From assembly GCA_030159075.1 (NCBI GenBank), contig BROG01000079.1, positions 935,001 to 999,000 of the forward strand: DNA of 64,000 bases, in the 5' to 3' direction. Both the position numbers and the translations under genes were made by a program. Positions 1 to 14,496 of the stretch are shown here, in pieces. Numbering within the stretch: position 1 is the first letter of the stretch; the number at the start of each line of letters is the position of its first letter. The DNA is from Atrina japonica. Its lineage: Eukaryota; Mollusca; Bivalvia; Pterioida; Pinnidae. The notes under the pieces were generated by a model. It did not search any database, was not told the DNA's origin, and saw only the letters and a program-made list of their open reading frames with translations.

Positions 1-867
1 AATATTATTTTTTTATAAAATGAAAATGATATGAAAGATCCCAATTTTTGTGTAGGGATAACTGGAGATTGCCTTGTGGCACATTATTCTGATTTTTTTT
101 TTTTTTTGGCCATATGTCGAACTTCTAGTGGACTTAATACAGTATAATGAGTTTTTCCTAATCCTCTCTTATTTTAAGGTTCTCAGAATTATCAGAGCAA
201 TCACAGTCGTAATATCGATCCTGCTTGAAGTACAATATCAGCACTTTGTGTCCTTCAGATGACCGATGGTCATTAATTCGTAGCTGTTGGTTATTTTTAC
301 CTTTAATCTATTGTGCCGTTTTTTTTTCCGTAAAAAGTACATCTGGTGTGAGGCTGCCGCAAGTAGTTGTACATTCAAGTTTCTTGGAGCGATTAGTTGT
401 GATATGATGAGAAAAATGCCAGAACATGTGATATAATGGCCTAATCACATAATGATACACAGCTTCACTACGCTAGATAGCTGACTTTTATGGATGTTGT
501 ATTTAAATGATTACAAGAAATAATTAATGTTTTGTCAATAGAGGGCAGTTAAGAACAGACGTATTATTAATATGAAAGTATTTGAAATACCTGGAAAGCA
601 AATATTTAGTAACATGTGTTGATTATCGTTGCCATCATCTGATGTCTAGGTCTAGCTCCGGGTGACTCTGGGGACATTCAGATATTATCACTGCGATGAT
701 GTTCAATATCGCTGTGCCTACTAGCATTGATTGAAATGTGAAGGTCGTGATCGAATTACCAAATGTACATATGAGTGTATAACTTCATCATGATGCAATG
801 CCAAAGTAAAAAACAAAAATTAAACAATGCCATTTAAACTTTTCAAGTTTGTTTGTCTGCTTGGTTT

Positions 868-1120
868 TTTTTTACGCCACATTCACCAATTTTTCAGTCA
901 AATGGCGGTGGCCAGTTTTGAATGTTGGAGGAGAGAAACTACTTACATTGTAAATTACGATGTATTTCGTGAGAGACCACTGGCCTTTCACAAGTAAACT
1001 GGCAAACTTTCTCATAAAATTGAGTTTATAAAATGGGGTTCGAACCCGTGCTGGGGAGTTCAATGTTTTCAGTAGCATGTCTTTTTCATAAGAAGACTCT
1101 TCAACCAATAGAAGGCCTAA
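868..1120 (-). mobile_element. tRNA-derived SINE, reverse
   Basis: The 3' end reads on the minus strand as tgaatgtggcgtaaaa. The core gaaagtttgccagtttactt is shared with the other copies, and a B-box (ggttcgaaccc) lies at 1033-1046. The A-box end is decayed. Confidence 0.6.
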
Positions 1121-1976
1121 GGTATACACAGTTAGCCAAGCATTCTTTGGTTAGGTTGTAAGCCATGGATATTTGATGTCTTTCTAGAATAATGTGTTGA
1201 TACATGATCATGTTTTGTATCTTCTGTCTCCTCCGCCATTGTCCATCACTCGGCTATTGAAATTGTGACCTTAATTGAATATTTGTCCCTAAAATAAGCT
1301 AGCTGACCCCGTACAACTCTGATCCTCTGACAGATGTTAACCGGGTGTTCTTGGACAATACAATATGAACAATAGGGGTATTGTTAGACGGAAAAGTAGA
1401 GGTATTTATGGATAAATCCAGCTAAATCAGGGTATGTGTATGTTCATCACTGAATTTCGGGATGAATAAACTCATGATTGAAGTAGATTTTAATTGGTCG
1501 TAAAATTATTCTGGCTATTTCATGACAAAAGAAAACTTGTGTTTCATTTAATTTATTTACATATAAACCTGAAACTAGCAAATGTCAACAAGTAAACAAA
1601 AAATTGCAGATTGCCTGTAGGACAGAATTTATCAAGGTATTAATGTATCAGAATCGACTTGTACCTGGAATAAATCAGCTATTTCGTTGATATAATTGCA
1701 TTTAGACAGTTTAAAACTCCTAAAATCTCATCAACGCATTCTTCAGTTAGTATGATTTAGATATTTGTACAATGATTTACAGGACATGAGGACAGATTTG
1801 TACCTAGATGACCTTAGTTTTAGCCTTTTTGTATGTTAGGCATTTTAAATATTAAAAAGATTTTGAAGAATTGTTTAGCTAAGCATTTTTAGCATCTTTT
1901 GTGGAGAGATTTAAAATATGTTCATTAAATGTATTAGATATATATTTTTAACTTCAGGCAGATATTATCAATCATA

Positions 1977-2083
<107 letters not shown>

Positions 2084-2221
2084 AAATAATGTAATGAATG
2101 TTCATTACTTGTGCTCCTATGAAATGAAATCCATATTTAATATTCCAACGTCAATTGTTGAATATTATCGTGAGAAAAAGCACATAGATAGAATATATGT
2201 ATATACATATATATATATTTA

Positions 2222-2421
2222 TACAGTGAAACTTGTATATAACGACCTCCTAAGTGACACAAGAAAACCGGTCTTAATAGGAATGTCGTCTTTACAGGGA
2301 GGTGGTCTTTATATAGAGGTTGATTTGTACACGAAAGGTACTATTGGAGACAGCAAATAATGGTCTTTGTGACCAGGTGGTTTTTATACACAGGTGGTCA
2401 CTAAAGCAGGTTCCACTGTAT
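2222..2421. repeat. Palindromic element, family A subtype
   Basis: Ends acagtgaaacttgtatataa and gcaggttccactgta are inverted relatives. The inside shares tatagaggttgatttgtaca with the copy at 3146. Confidence 0.62.
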
Positions 2422-3145
2422 ATGAACAAATATATATTTATTTATATACATGTATATGAAAATGTGAAATGCTTTCACTTTGCAAATTTATTTTGAACCA
2501 GAAAACAAGAGGCATCTCTACACTGGAAAGTAATTAAGCTAGAAATTTATTATGTAAAAGGATTCATATTTTGTGAATACTTTTTGTTCTAGGAAAAGTC
2601 TGTTTTAAAAATTGTCGGGAATCATTATGGTGTACTAAGAAGAAATTTGAGTTCATTGATTGGTCTGATGATGCAGTTAGCAACCTCTGATTGGTTGATA
2701 TGATAATGTACTTCTTATCATTGAATCACAGATTTCACGCTGTCAGCTTTCAAATATCAAAGATGATTGATCATTTTCTGTTTTCCTCTTAGTAATGTTT
2801 GTGTTAATTATCATCTGTCTTAGAACAACCAACAAAGCGGAAGCTTTTTAAAGCTGATTACTTTTTTAACTTTTTTCGTCTAGCACTATTCAGATAGTTG
2901 CCCTGCTCTCTTGCTTTTACTACACAATTGACAGAGCTCTGCCATGCCTCTTTGTCTCAGTTCCACTAGCACTGCAAATAATTGCCTTCTGTTTCCACTC
3001 TGCCAACATACATAGATATTCATTCTTTTTCCCCATTTGCCAACTCACCAGATAATTATCTTCTGATTATCTTCTGCCAACACACTATGGTAATTATCTC
3101 TTAATTGTCTTCTGACTATCTTCTGCCAACATACTACAGGTAGAT

Positions 3146-3338
3146 ACTTTGAAACTTGTTTATAAAGGCCCCCCCCCCCTTCCTCTAGGGACACAACAAA
3201 ATAGGTCTTTATAGGGAGGTGGTCTTTATATAGAGGTTGATTTGTACACAAATGGTACAGTTGGGGACAGCAAACTACAGTCTATGTGACTAGGTGGTCT
3301 TTATACACAGGTGGTCTCTAAAGCAAGTTTTACTGTAA
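3146..3338. repeat. Palindromic element, family A subtype
   Basis: Second copy of the 2222-2421 element (tatagaggttgatttgtaca, ggtggtctttatacacaggt), with an expanded poly-C run at 3168. Confidence 0.62.
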
Positions 3339-3528
3339 TTATCTTTTCCCACAACAGTCACCCATAGACACAATGTTCACCAACTTTTTGCAACCCTCTG
3401 GTAGTATTATCTAAAAATATATTTCATGGGAACACATGAAATAGTCTTATAGTCTTTTTAAATTATTATAATGCATGTATTGAGTTTAGACAATCCACTG
3501 GTAACCCTGCTCCTCTTTTCTTCTGCAG

Positions 3529-3834
3529 GTGACAGTCTATGATAATGGCAGTCCAAATCTGTCCTCCACCGCACAAGTGGTTGTCCGGATCCAGGACGAA
3601 AATGACAACAAACCAGAATTTTTGGAAAACTACTACAGGGTCAGGGTCATGTCTGTTGGGTCAGAGGTTAAAGAAACTAACCTTCTCAGGGTCATTGCCA
3701 AAGATGAGGACGAGGGAGAAAATGCAAAGATATCCTATAAGCTGAAGGGCAGGAAGAACCAATTCCGTATCAACCAGGAAACCGGAATGATAATCGCAAA
3801 AGGACCCTTGGATGTGGATACTTATAATTTAAAG
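3529..3834 (+). CDS. FAT-like: Fat-like exon w1: end of one cadherin repeat, start of next
   Basis: Acceptor ttctgcag before GTG at 3529 (phase 0, not a start codon) and donor aaag/gtaata. It encodes the last strands of a cadherin repeat ending DENDNKPEF, then the first two thirds of the next repeat (NYYRVRV...DEDEGENAKISYKL...INQETG). The preceding exon lies outside the window. Confidence 0.9.
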
Positions 3835-6800
3835 GTAATATTTTAGATATGTTGATAAAAAAAAGCTGTATAAAGAATTACTGTACCCCCAGAAATTTGC
3901 TCCCCATGATATTTTTACCATTTTATGACAGAAAACATATTCACCCCGTCTTAAATTCGCCCTAAATCACCGTAATCTCATGGACAACGTGCTTCAATTA
4001 TTTTGTCTGAAAATTTCGCTTTCACTTTGAATTCACCGTCTCATCTAAGGATGGAAATGGGTAAAATTAATACGAAGTAAAAATTTACAGGTGTAAAATG
4101 ATTTACACATTAGACTAGAATTAAGCAAAGAAAATCTTCATCTGTGTATTGTATTGATGGTGTGTCATTCTCTATATAGGTCAGAGCATACGACAACGGT
4201 ACCACGAGGAGGAAAGCGGTCACTCTCGTAAGGGTGGAGGTTGTCAGTCGCCTAACCAGTTCGCCAAATGCCCCGTATTTTCCACAGAAGAATGTGATGT
4301 TGGATGTATTTGAGAACTGCGATATTGGACAAATGGTCGGGCTGGTACAAGCAGAAGATTCTGACGAAGACAAGCTCTGGTACTCTATAACTGGTTAGTC
4401 TCCATGTTTTCTACTGTATGAGGGAAAAATTGTCGTCTTTTGTTGTATTTAGAAAGGCCTCAATGTGTTCTGACTTCTTGATCATATCTTTTATATATAT
4501 ATATATCTGGTACTCTATAACTGGTTAGTCTCCATGTTTTCTACTGTATGAGGGAAAAATCTCCGTCTTTTGTTGTATTTAGAAAGGCCTCAATGTGTTC
4601 TGACTTCTTGATCATATCTGTTATATATATATATATACACACACACATATCTAGAATTTGGACTCTCCAATTTCGACAGGTACATCTAATTCCTATAAGT
4701 TAACAAGCAAAGTTTGTCATATAATTTATAAGACTATCTGTATCTGTATACTTTTAACAATGTAATAATCTTGTGTATTCTTTTCAAAAGTGTTTTGAGG
4801 AAAAAATATTATCCTAATTCTTTTATTGGAATATACAAACTTTTGAAGATATTTTACTACTCTGTTTGTTCTTCTCAAGTTTTGAGTACATTGTAATTTT
4901 TTCAAATTTTATTCATTTCTTGTTTTGTAACTATCTTCTAGATGGTGACCCAGAAAACAGATTTACCATCAACCCGGAATTTGGAAGCATTCTAGTGGCT
5001 GAACCTTTAGACAGGGAAGTTCAAAGTTCCTACAACCTCACCGTGGCAACCACTGATGGAGTACACACAGACTTTGTGAAGGTAAGTGACTGATGTGTTC
5101 TCTGAGGGTGCACATTTAACAATGGTGGTAACAAAATAAAAAAAAAAACAAACAATTTTTGCTCATTATCAGTAATGTATACAATTTCTAACAAAAAAGC
5201 ACTTACATGGCAGCTACTAATGGTGTGTACTGTACTTTTAATCAGTATCAAGAAAACTATCACATTGTGTGCTTGTAAGGTGACTTTTGCCCTGTACCAT
5301 ACTTGCTCTGTATTCAGTAAACTATACTCCATTTCACATAACTTGTTGGGGCGGAGTAACTTTTTGTTTATCATAAGGATGATTCTACTCACTTTTCGGT
5401 TATGACAAACTGTATGGGAAAAACATTTTATTCCTCACTGAATATTCTTTTATGTAAGGTTTATAAGTAGGAATGATTACTCTTTTCTTGTTATGCTTTA
5501 TTACTCAAAATTTAAACTCGTCCAGGGCAAGAAAGAGTTCACAAAACTCCACTCTGCCAAGTCATATGGAATTTACTAATATCATTGTGTGAGCTAGTAA
5601 GGTGACTTTTGACCTGTACTTTACATTTTTCTGCTGACCTGAACTCTGTACAACTCTGTACAAATTATTAATTCAGTAACCTGTCTGATTTATGTCAGTA
5701 TTCATAAGATGATCTATCGTTTAACTTAAATGACCTTGACTTTAAAACACATTCTAACTTCAATAAACTCCCCATATATGTGGATAGTACAAGTAGCCAA
5801 AAGTACAGTCGAACGACCTTCACCTTTTCACAGTCTTTGCTCAAAATCATTTCTATAAGATGGAACAAATAAGTCAATACACATTCAGTTCTTCTGTGTA
5901 CAATGTTTTGACCCAGCGACACAGAATCTGTACAACCGCCATCCATAAACACCAGTGACAGCCAATTCTTATACAAAACACTGTGTTTGGCATGTGACAG
6001 TACAACTCCCAGCTAAGTCAATATTTGTAGGGTTCCCCTAAAGGAGACAGTCCTCTGTAGACATTGAAATGTTCACACTACTGTGTCTTCTCTTGTTGAA
6101 TTGTTATCTTTATAAATCAGTTTGCCGCAGTTGTATAGTAGGTATTTGTCAGGCTTGATGTTCCCTATTATTACTTTCCAATGTTGATGATGCTATATAT
6201 CATAGTCATAAAAGGCCGGCCAATTTGACTGTGGCCAAGCCAATTTGTTGGATCTTTCCAATTTCCTTTCATTAAACATATTGCTCAATTTGAGTTTACT
6301 TAACCTATTTCTGTGTGTGTCTGTTTAATCAATTGCTGGCTTTCTTCCTTTCCGACATGTTTAACTAACTTATTGTGTCAGCCATTCAGTACACAATTTG
6401 TAATTGATATCACAACACCCTTTTCCTTGGGGTCTTGTTATCGTAGGCAACTCTCCGTTTTTGTAATCATTCTCTTTCTACCAACACTTATGATGAATGT
6501 TATGATAAGTATGAGGCTGGTGGGACCACTGCTAGGCCTCACGAGACCACTAATAAGCTTTGATATAGATTTGATTTACTGAGAAGGATTTAAGTCTCCG
6601 AGACTATCTAGGGATGATATGTGCATACAATTCTAGTTGTATAAATACACAAAATGTATATTTGTCATTAATTAAGTAGGCAAACAAAATTGTTTACCAG
6701 TGGTTTTTTTTTTATCAAAAAAAATTTGTGTGTAGACGGAAATCAGATGTGAACTCTGGCTTTTGCCCATACTCATAAAAAGTCTAGATTATAGCTAAAA

Positions 6801-9800
6801 AGTAAAACAAAACAAAATTCATGTTACGGGTGAAAATTCGATGGTCTGTTTTTATAGTTTATGATCTTAAGCTAAAGACGTTCGCTAACTCATTCACCCC
6901 TAAAATCACATTTGGACTGGTCTAAGTCATTGATTTACAGAAGCGTCCATTGGTTTTCAGGGGGTTAATGAGTAAATTATTTGTCTTGCTGTATTGAGAC
7001 TGAAACTGAAATAAAATGAAGGAGATGCAACAGAGGAAATAATCTTACAAAGTAGCACAAAATTATCTTTGAAGATGATGTGATAAAATTGTTTTGTTAA
7101 TATTGTGTTGCTTCCGTCAATTTCATTATTATTCTCAGACAAGAGGGGTAAATCACCTTTGTTTCAATTTCACAGAAATCTTCCATTTCGATAAAAAGCC
7201 AGATAACTAAACTCTAAATGTTTGTCAACAGAAATTTGAATTTTAAACAAAATATATTTGCCATTACAAAAAATAAAAAGTGAATGCATTATGGATTTTT
7301 AAGTTTTAAAATATGGATTCTCTTAAGTAGGTGAGAATTGGGAAATATTTTTAGTTTCTTTATGAGATTTATTGCTATACATCCCGCCATAGTTTTTTAA
7401 TGTACATGGAGATGTCACCAGCTTTAGATGAAGCACCACAAATTTTGACCTGTGCTATGGATTGACTCCAGTGCAGTGAGGTTTCTTTTACGTGCCCTAA
7501 TTTAACATCCCGCCAATAATTTTTCACTCATATAGAGATGCCACCAGCTTTAGAAGAAGTGCCACAAGTATTTTACCTATCGGCTGACCTCAATGTGGTG
7601 AGGATTTTTATATTTGCCACGCCTGCCGTGACACGTAACATCAGTTTTAAGTCTCATCCAAAAGACTCGTGACTTTTGCTTAGTGGGAAAGTTTGCCAGT
7701 TTTCTTGCGGAAGTTCGGTGGTCTTTACCCGGGTAACCGGGGTTTCTCCTCCACCAATAAAAACTGGACGCCATCATATGACTGAAAAAATTGTTGAGTA
7801 TGGCGTAAAACAAAAAATCAAATCAAATCAAAACTTTCACTTAGTATACTGAGCAATCGGCGAAGGATCAGTCACTACCATTTTTAGAAGTCTTTGGTAT
7901 CTTTTGGTATGACAGGGAATCGAACCTGAGATCTTCCGCTTGCAATTTGAAAGCTCTACCACTAGACAAGCGGAAGCGGTAACATGATTTTTTTTTTGTT
8001 TTTTGTTTTTAAAGCATCTGAACAAGTAAATCTTATATGTTGCAAGGAGTGATTTTTTTGTAAAAATAAATGATTCATTTAAAAAATGCTTCCCTAGATT
8101 TAAATCAAATTTTCTGAATTTTATTCAGACTTCTGATTTCAATCATTGTGGATTTGTTGATATATATTTCATGTTGTATCAAAGGTCTTAGGCCATTTAA
8201 CATGTAACTGTGTGTTTTCTTTATCACATACTTGTAGAATAAACATTTCAAAACTTAATCAATTCGGGGTCAAGTGAAGTTTTCACATCAAAGAATGTCC
8301 TATGCCGAGTTTTTACTTCAGAGATCTATTTCCATTGAGAAATTGTTTTTTGTTGAAGTGTTTGAGACATGAAAAATGGGCCTTTATGTCAATATGTCTG
8401 GTTTTGTCCTATAAGTAACCTGGCTCCCAACCTCTGGTTTAACTTCAAATGAAATTTCGCAGTAATTTGTTTTTCCCCTGCAGTTTACAAAACATATTTC
8501 AAATGCAATGGAATAATTTATTCTTTGAAGCAAAATGAACAGGAAAATGCAAAATTGGCCAGGTAATTGAAAAAATCTCTTGTGAACACCTGTGATTCCA
8601 CAGTGCAATAACATATATCATTTACATAAGTAAATATATATCCTGCTCTAGCAGATTGTTGATGTATAAGGTGGGGATTTACTTTGGAGTGTCAAAGAAC
8701 CCTCCCCCCCCAAAAAAAAAACCAAAACAAAACAAAAAAACATTAAAACAAATGTAAAAACAAAAAACCAATAAAAACTCCAAAACACAGTTAAAAGCAT
8801 AAAAAAAAATCCAATAATTTCAAACAAACAAAAACTATTACAAATAATTCTAGTAAATGGATTACTTAAACAAAAAACAAGTAAGCAAAATAAAATCAGC
8901 TATTTTGTGAGTGTCTTTGACATATTTTTCTAACATTAGGATAGGATTTTTTTTCTTGGGTGACTTATACATTTTTTGTCCTCTTCCACCTGAGTCCTGT
9001 TGATTTAAAGATTTGCAGTTTCTGACCATCCCCTTAAATACTGGTTTCTGTGGTAAAATGTGTGTTAATGTTGACTTCACTAACGATGCAACTGTAATTT
9101 TTTATTTATGAATATGTGTATACTATGAAAACCACCACGGCATTTTTATGAAAATGTTTTATGAGGGATAATTTATATTAAATCAAAGAAATTATGAAGA
9201 TACTTGATGTAAAATCTTGATGAATCTTGATTCGGAAAGAAGATAATTTTGATGTATTGGCTATAAAGCCATAAATTTATAATAACCACAAGAGATAAGT
9301 TTTGAAGTACAAAGACCCGCTTTTCAAAAGTCCTGTCCACATAAAAGGACAAAATCTTCAAGTGTTTTCAGTTCCATCAGAGATTGTTTTCTTTGCCAAC
9401 ATTAGGAGAGAAATATCACACCTTTTGTTGAATTAGGAGGTGATGATAATTTAACATACTCTTGGATACTTCACAACTTTACAAATCAAATAAAGGAATA
9501 ACTCAATAAATTGAAGGAGTTGATTTTCAGGTATCTGAACGAGTCATCATATCTTACAGATTTGTTACAGTAGAAGTAACATAGAGATTGATACTGTGAC
9601 AGATATGGAATCCTCCTTAACCCCCCCCCCCCCCACCCCTCTATATCAAAGATAAGCTGTGTATCTTATTCAAACAAGAGCCTCCTCTTTATACAATTTC
9701 CCTTCATCGAAAAACAACAAGAACCAACACGGCTAGAAGCCAATGAAGATAAAGAGCTTAATGACAGACAATATTTGTACATGTATCTTGTTAAAATGAT

Positions 9801-11487
9801 TTCTGTACAGCCTTTGTATTTTGACAGACATAATGGGTTCTTGTTTATCTCGATGTTTTTGTCACTTTGAAGGAATATGAATTAATCATATTTCTGCCCC
9901 CTATGTTCACGATTTAATTAGCATCTCTATTCTTGAAAGAAACCTGCAGTGTGTTGTGTTTTTTTGTAAAAAGTGAGTAATCACCAATTTTCCGATTTAT
10001 TTTGAAATCTAAGTATTTCCGGCTCATATGACATCTAACAGATGTGAAGATCATGAAAGAAATGTTCGGGAATTATCGTGAATGATAAAAGTTTTATGTA
10101 CTCGTAATGTTTTACAAATTACTCGTCCAGCAGAAATCCATGTACGATTTGCATTGGTTTTTAGTACACATTGATATATTTTTTATTGCCCATCTCCCTG
10201 ATTATAGTCGACCATAATTTTGGCACCTACCACTGTGCTTATATCTTTTATCAATGGCTCCAAGCAGCACAGAATCCATGAAGAAAATAAACACCGAAAT
10301 CATTCATTTTTTGAATGGTTATTTATAACTGCATAATTATCCGTATGTTCTTTAGCTAAACATCAAGAGAGAAATAAACATTGAAGTAACACAAGAAAAG
10401 CATATCATCATATACGTTGATTGCAGTCCTTGATTGCAGTAGAATGTTTGATGGTGTTAATTATCATCTAGATCAGGTGATAGGTGTGAATGAGGCACTA
10501 CTGAAATTGACACCTGTCTTGTTCACTTTACACGTAATATTTCAGCCGGAGCAGAGTTCTAGATATTTACTGTGACATTCAAAATGACTGATATACAAAC
10601 TTATTTGATATTGCAGCTCATTGTCAGGTCAGCTTCTCTTTCATAGTTTACGTTTGTGTAATTTTTTCTGTTGACATGTACCTATCTATGTGAAGTAGTG
10701 AGAGCTAGCTTAAGGATAATGATGTAAAAAGAGTCATCTAGACTATGAGTTTAATAGTCTTACACATATTGATAGAGGAAAGTGGACTGTGAGTGAGTCT
10801 TGTCCACATAGATATTAAAAAGTGGACTGTGAGTGAGTCATGTCCACATAGATATAAAATAGTGGACTGTGAGTGAGTCATGTCCACATAGATATAAAAT
10901 AGTGGACTGTGAGTGAGTCATGTCCACATAGATATAACATAGTGGACTGTGAGTGAGTCATGTCCACATATATGCAGATATTAAAAAGTGGACTGTGAGT
11001 GAGTCATGTCCACATAGATATAAAATAGTGGACTGTCAGTGAGTCATGTCCACATAGATATAAAAATGTGGACTGTGAGTCAGTCTTGTTCACATAGGTA
11101 TAAAATAGTGGACTGTCAGTGAGTCATGTCCACATAGATATAAAATAGTGGACTGTGAGTGAGTCATGTCACATACATATATATATAAAATAGTGGACTG
11201 TGAGTGAGTCATGTCCACATAGATATAAAATAGTGGACTGTGAGTGAGTCATGTCCACATAGATATAAAAAGTGGACTGTGAGTCAGTCTTGTTCACATA
11301 GGTATAAAAATGTGGACTGTGAGTCAGTCTTGTCCACATAGGTATAGGGAAATGGTCTACATTTGTTTAGAAATGTGGACTGATTAAATCTTGTTCATAC
11401 ACGTATAGAAAGGTACAGAGAGTGACAGTTACTATTACATGTAAAACCCAGAGGATTGCAAAGGTAAAAGCTGTCCCACCCTCAGTA

Positions 11488-11555
<68 letters not shown>

Positions 11556-14465
11556 AGTGAAAAAGACCAGAGAATAACAGAGGGCGTAAATGGCCCCACC
11601 CACAAAAGTAATATCAAGTGCATATGTAAATCTGTTTTCCTTTGACTTAATTACAGCTTTCTAATCCATTTTATGTTTTTAGATTTCTGCATTTCTCTTG
11701 TCATTGTTGATAGAACTTCTGATAAAAAACAAACATATAGAGTAGCACACACAAGCTTATTTCTGTATATATATACACACACATCGCACATGGCTGTCAT
11801 GGGGAACATTGGTATTTTGTTATTTGTCATTTTTTGACATTTTACTGGCAGCCAATTATCAAATGTTTGAGATTTTGTGATGTAATGTACATTGTACATG
11901 TTGAAAGTTGTTTTTTTTTCTTCTATTCTTTATGTACATATGGGTCAAAACAAGTAATTAGTTCTGCACTATCAATGTAAACACAGCTTAAACTGAATAG
12001 ATCTGTTTAAGTGCATAACTTGAACTGGATTACTTGGAGCTGCTGTTATACTTCATTTTAAACAGTTAGACAGAATTTCGGTTGTCCAGGGGTCCTCGGC
12101 TCCATGGGTGAGTGGTTAGAACACGACACTTTAAACCATGAAGTCTCTTACGTCTAGTCAGCAAGTGTTCGATTCCCGCTGGAAACTAAGCTGATTTTGT
12201 GAGAAAGTTTGCCAGTTTACTTGCACAAGGTCATTGGTCTCTTCCTGGGTACGTTGTAACTGCAGATTCGAACTGAACCATTAAAACCTGACATCATATA
12301 ACTGAAAAAATATTGAGTTTGGCATAAAACAATTTTCAAATTCAAATTCTGTTAAGTATGAACTTCAGCCCCTGTATCAAAAGGGGTGGGGCCACAGTGT
12401 TGTCTCTGGGCCATTTGGTCGAAACTTAAGAACATGCTTCTTAATTCTGAGAATATAATCAATTTGGCCAGCTCAGCCAATCAGATTTCAGAATTAAATG
12501 AAGTTATGTAAATTTCTTAGACAAATGGCAATTCATTTGGTAATAAAACACATTTCCCGTGAAACCTGCTTTTAACTGAAAAGTGAGTAGAATCAACCAT
12601 ATGATAATCAAAATATTACTCTGGCACCCCCTCCCACCCGCCAAATTATCGTAATCTGACAATATCACCTTCTTTTACTGTAGGTCCACATATCTGTTCT
12701 GGACATCAACGACAACACACCAATGTTTACCTCTGCTAAGTACGAAGAAAAAGTTGCGGAGTCGACACCTGTTGGAACCAGCATACTCCAGGTTTCTGCC
12801 ATTGACAAAGACGAGAACAGTCGGCTTTTCTATAAATTTACCTCCGCTGAGAACGCAATCAGCCTACAGAAGTTTGAGATTGACACAGAAACTGGTAAAC
12901 TTTATTTTCTCAGTAAAAAGTTTTAGCGTGCATGCATGATTAAGAGATTTAATTGAAAAATGCCATGAATATATTTTATTTTATCCCTTTCATAAACACG
13001 TCAAAATTTTGTAAATTATAGAAGAAATTATAAAAACCTTAGAAAGTATTTGGATACTGAAGTGTATAGATTTGGTCTTGGAATGTGAAAGAAGTAGAGT
13101 GTATCCAGGATAACATTAACATAATGTCATCTATGTTCTCAAGTACGCGATATGTACCCATACTGATACCACACAATGTATAATTTATACAGTAGAACCT
13201 GTCTTGAAAGACCACTCTCATAAAAGACCACCTGTCTTTTGAGACCACATTCTAAAAACTACTTGGTTACGTTGTCCTTTAAATAGAACCTCTTTTGAGA
13301 GACCACCTGTCTTAAGAGACCACGTTTTTGGCGGTGCATGGAGTGGCCTCTCAAGACAGGCTCCACTGTATTAGACAATTATTTGTAAAACATCAGATAT
13401 TATAAAAATTAAAAATATTAGAAGTACTTGTAAATAGTTAATAGAACTTACATTTGACATACATAGATCTTTATCAAATTAATATTCTGATTTACATGAG
13501 ATCTGAAATTGTATATCAGAAATTGATTTAAACAAGTGTTTTCCAATCTTTCATAACTTTTATACATCATACAGGACCCTCCCTCCCCCCCCCCCCAAAA
13601 TAAAGAAAGAAACATACATCATACAGACATCCCCACCCCCAAAAAAAATAATAATTATAATAAAATGAAAAATCCATATCGTGGTACATGTATTTAATTG
13701 AAACTTCATATGTTGTGGAATTTTAGGTGTAATCCGGGTGAAAGAGATGCTTGACAGGGAAGTTATGTCTACCCATAAGTTGACCGTTATGGTACGGGAC
13801 CAAGGAGTGAGGACCAATCGTAACTTTACCTGCGTCATAATTAAAGTTCTGGACCAAAATGATCACACTCCACAGTTTCTCTCCAGCACAATACAGAGTC
13901 GTGTTTTTGAAACGGCAGCTATTGGCACTTCAGTGGTTCAGCTCACGGCTATTGACAAAGATAATGGCATTAATGCCGAGCTGGCCTACTCCATTGTATC
14001 AGGTACGGCTTTATTTTTCATGGAGGAAAATAAAAATATGATATGTATGAAAGTTAAGGAGAATTTTACGAAAAGAGGATACGTGCGGGGTGATTGATTT
14101 CAAATCATCAAAAAAAAATGAGATTTTGAAATGTTGTGAGGAACTTTTTTATACCAAATTTACCATGACCAGTTTCTTTTTTGTCGTATTCTATTTTAAG
14201 GTGATGAATAAGTGTTTAACCACATGATGACCTTCAGTTCTGGGAGATGACAAACACACACATGCACACAGATATACACATTATGCACACACATACAGAT
14301 ATACACACATGCACAATCATATACATATTGTACACATGCACCCAATCATACATGTAAAGATACACACACATATGTAATCACACACATGGATACACATACA
14401 CAATCACACACTATCTTTCTCTCTCTCGATCTCTCTTTCTCTCACACACACACTCACAATATCAG

Positions 14466-14496
<31 letters not shown>

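Larger units (their letters stand above)
5082..12683 (+). other. 7.6-kb Fat-like intron
   Basis: Flanking exons join without missing residues, so no exon is expected here. Contents are a family E repeat (5335-5595), nested SINEs (7383-7990), A-rich tracts (8705-8850), a 40-bp minisatellite (10781-11350), an (AT)n block and a SINE (12098-12340). Confidence 0.7.
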
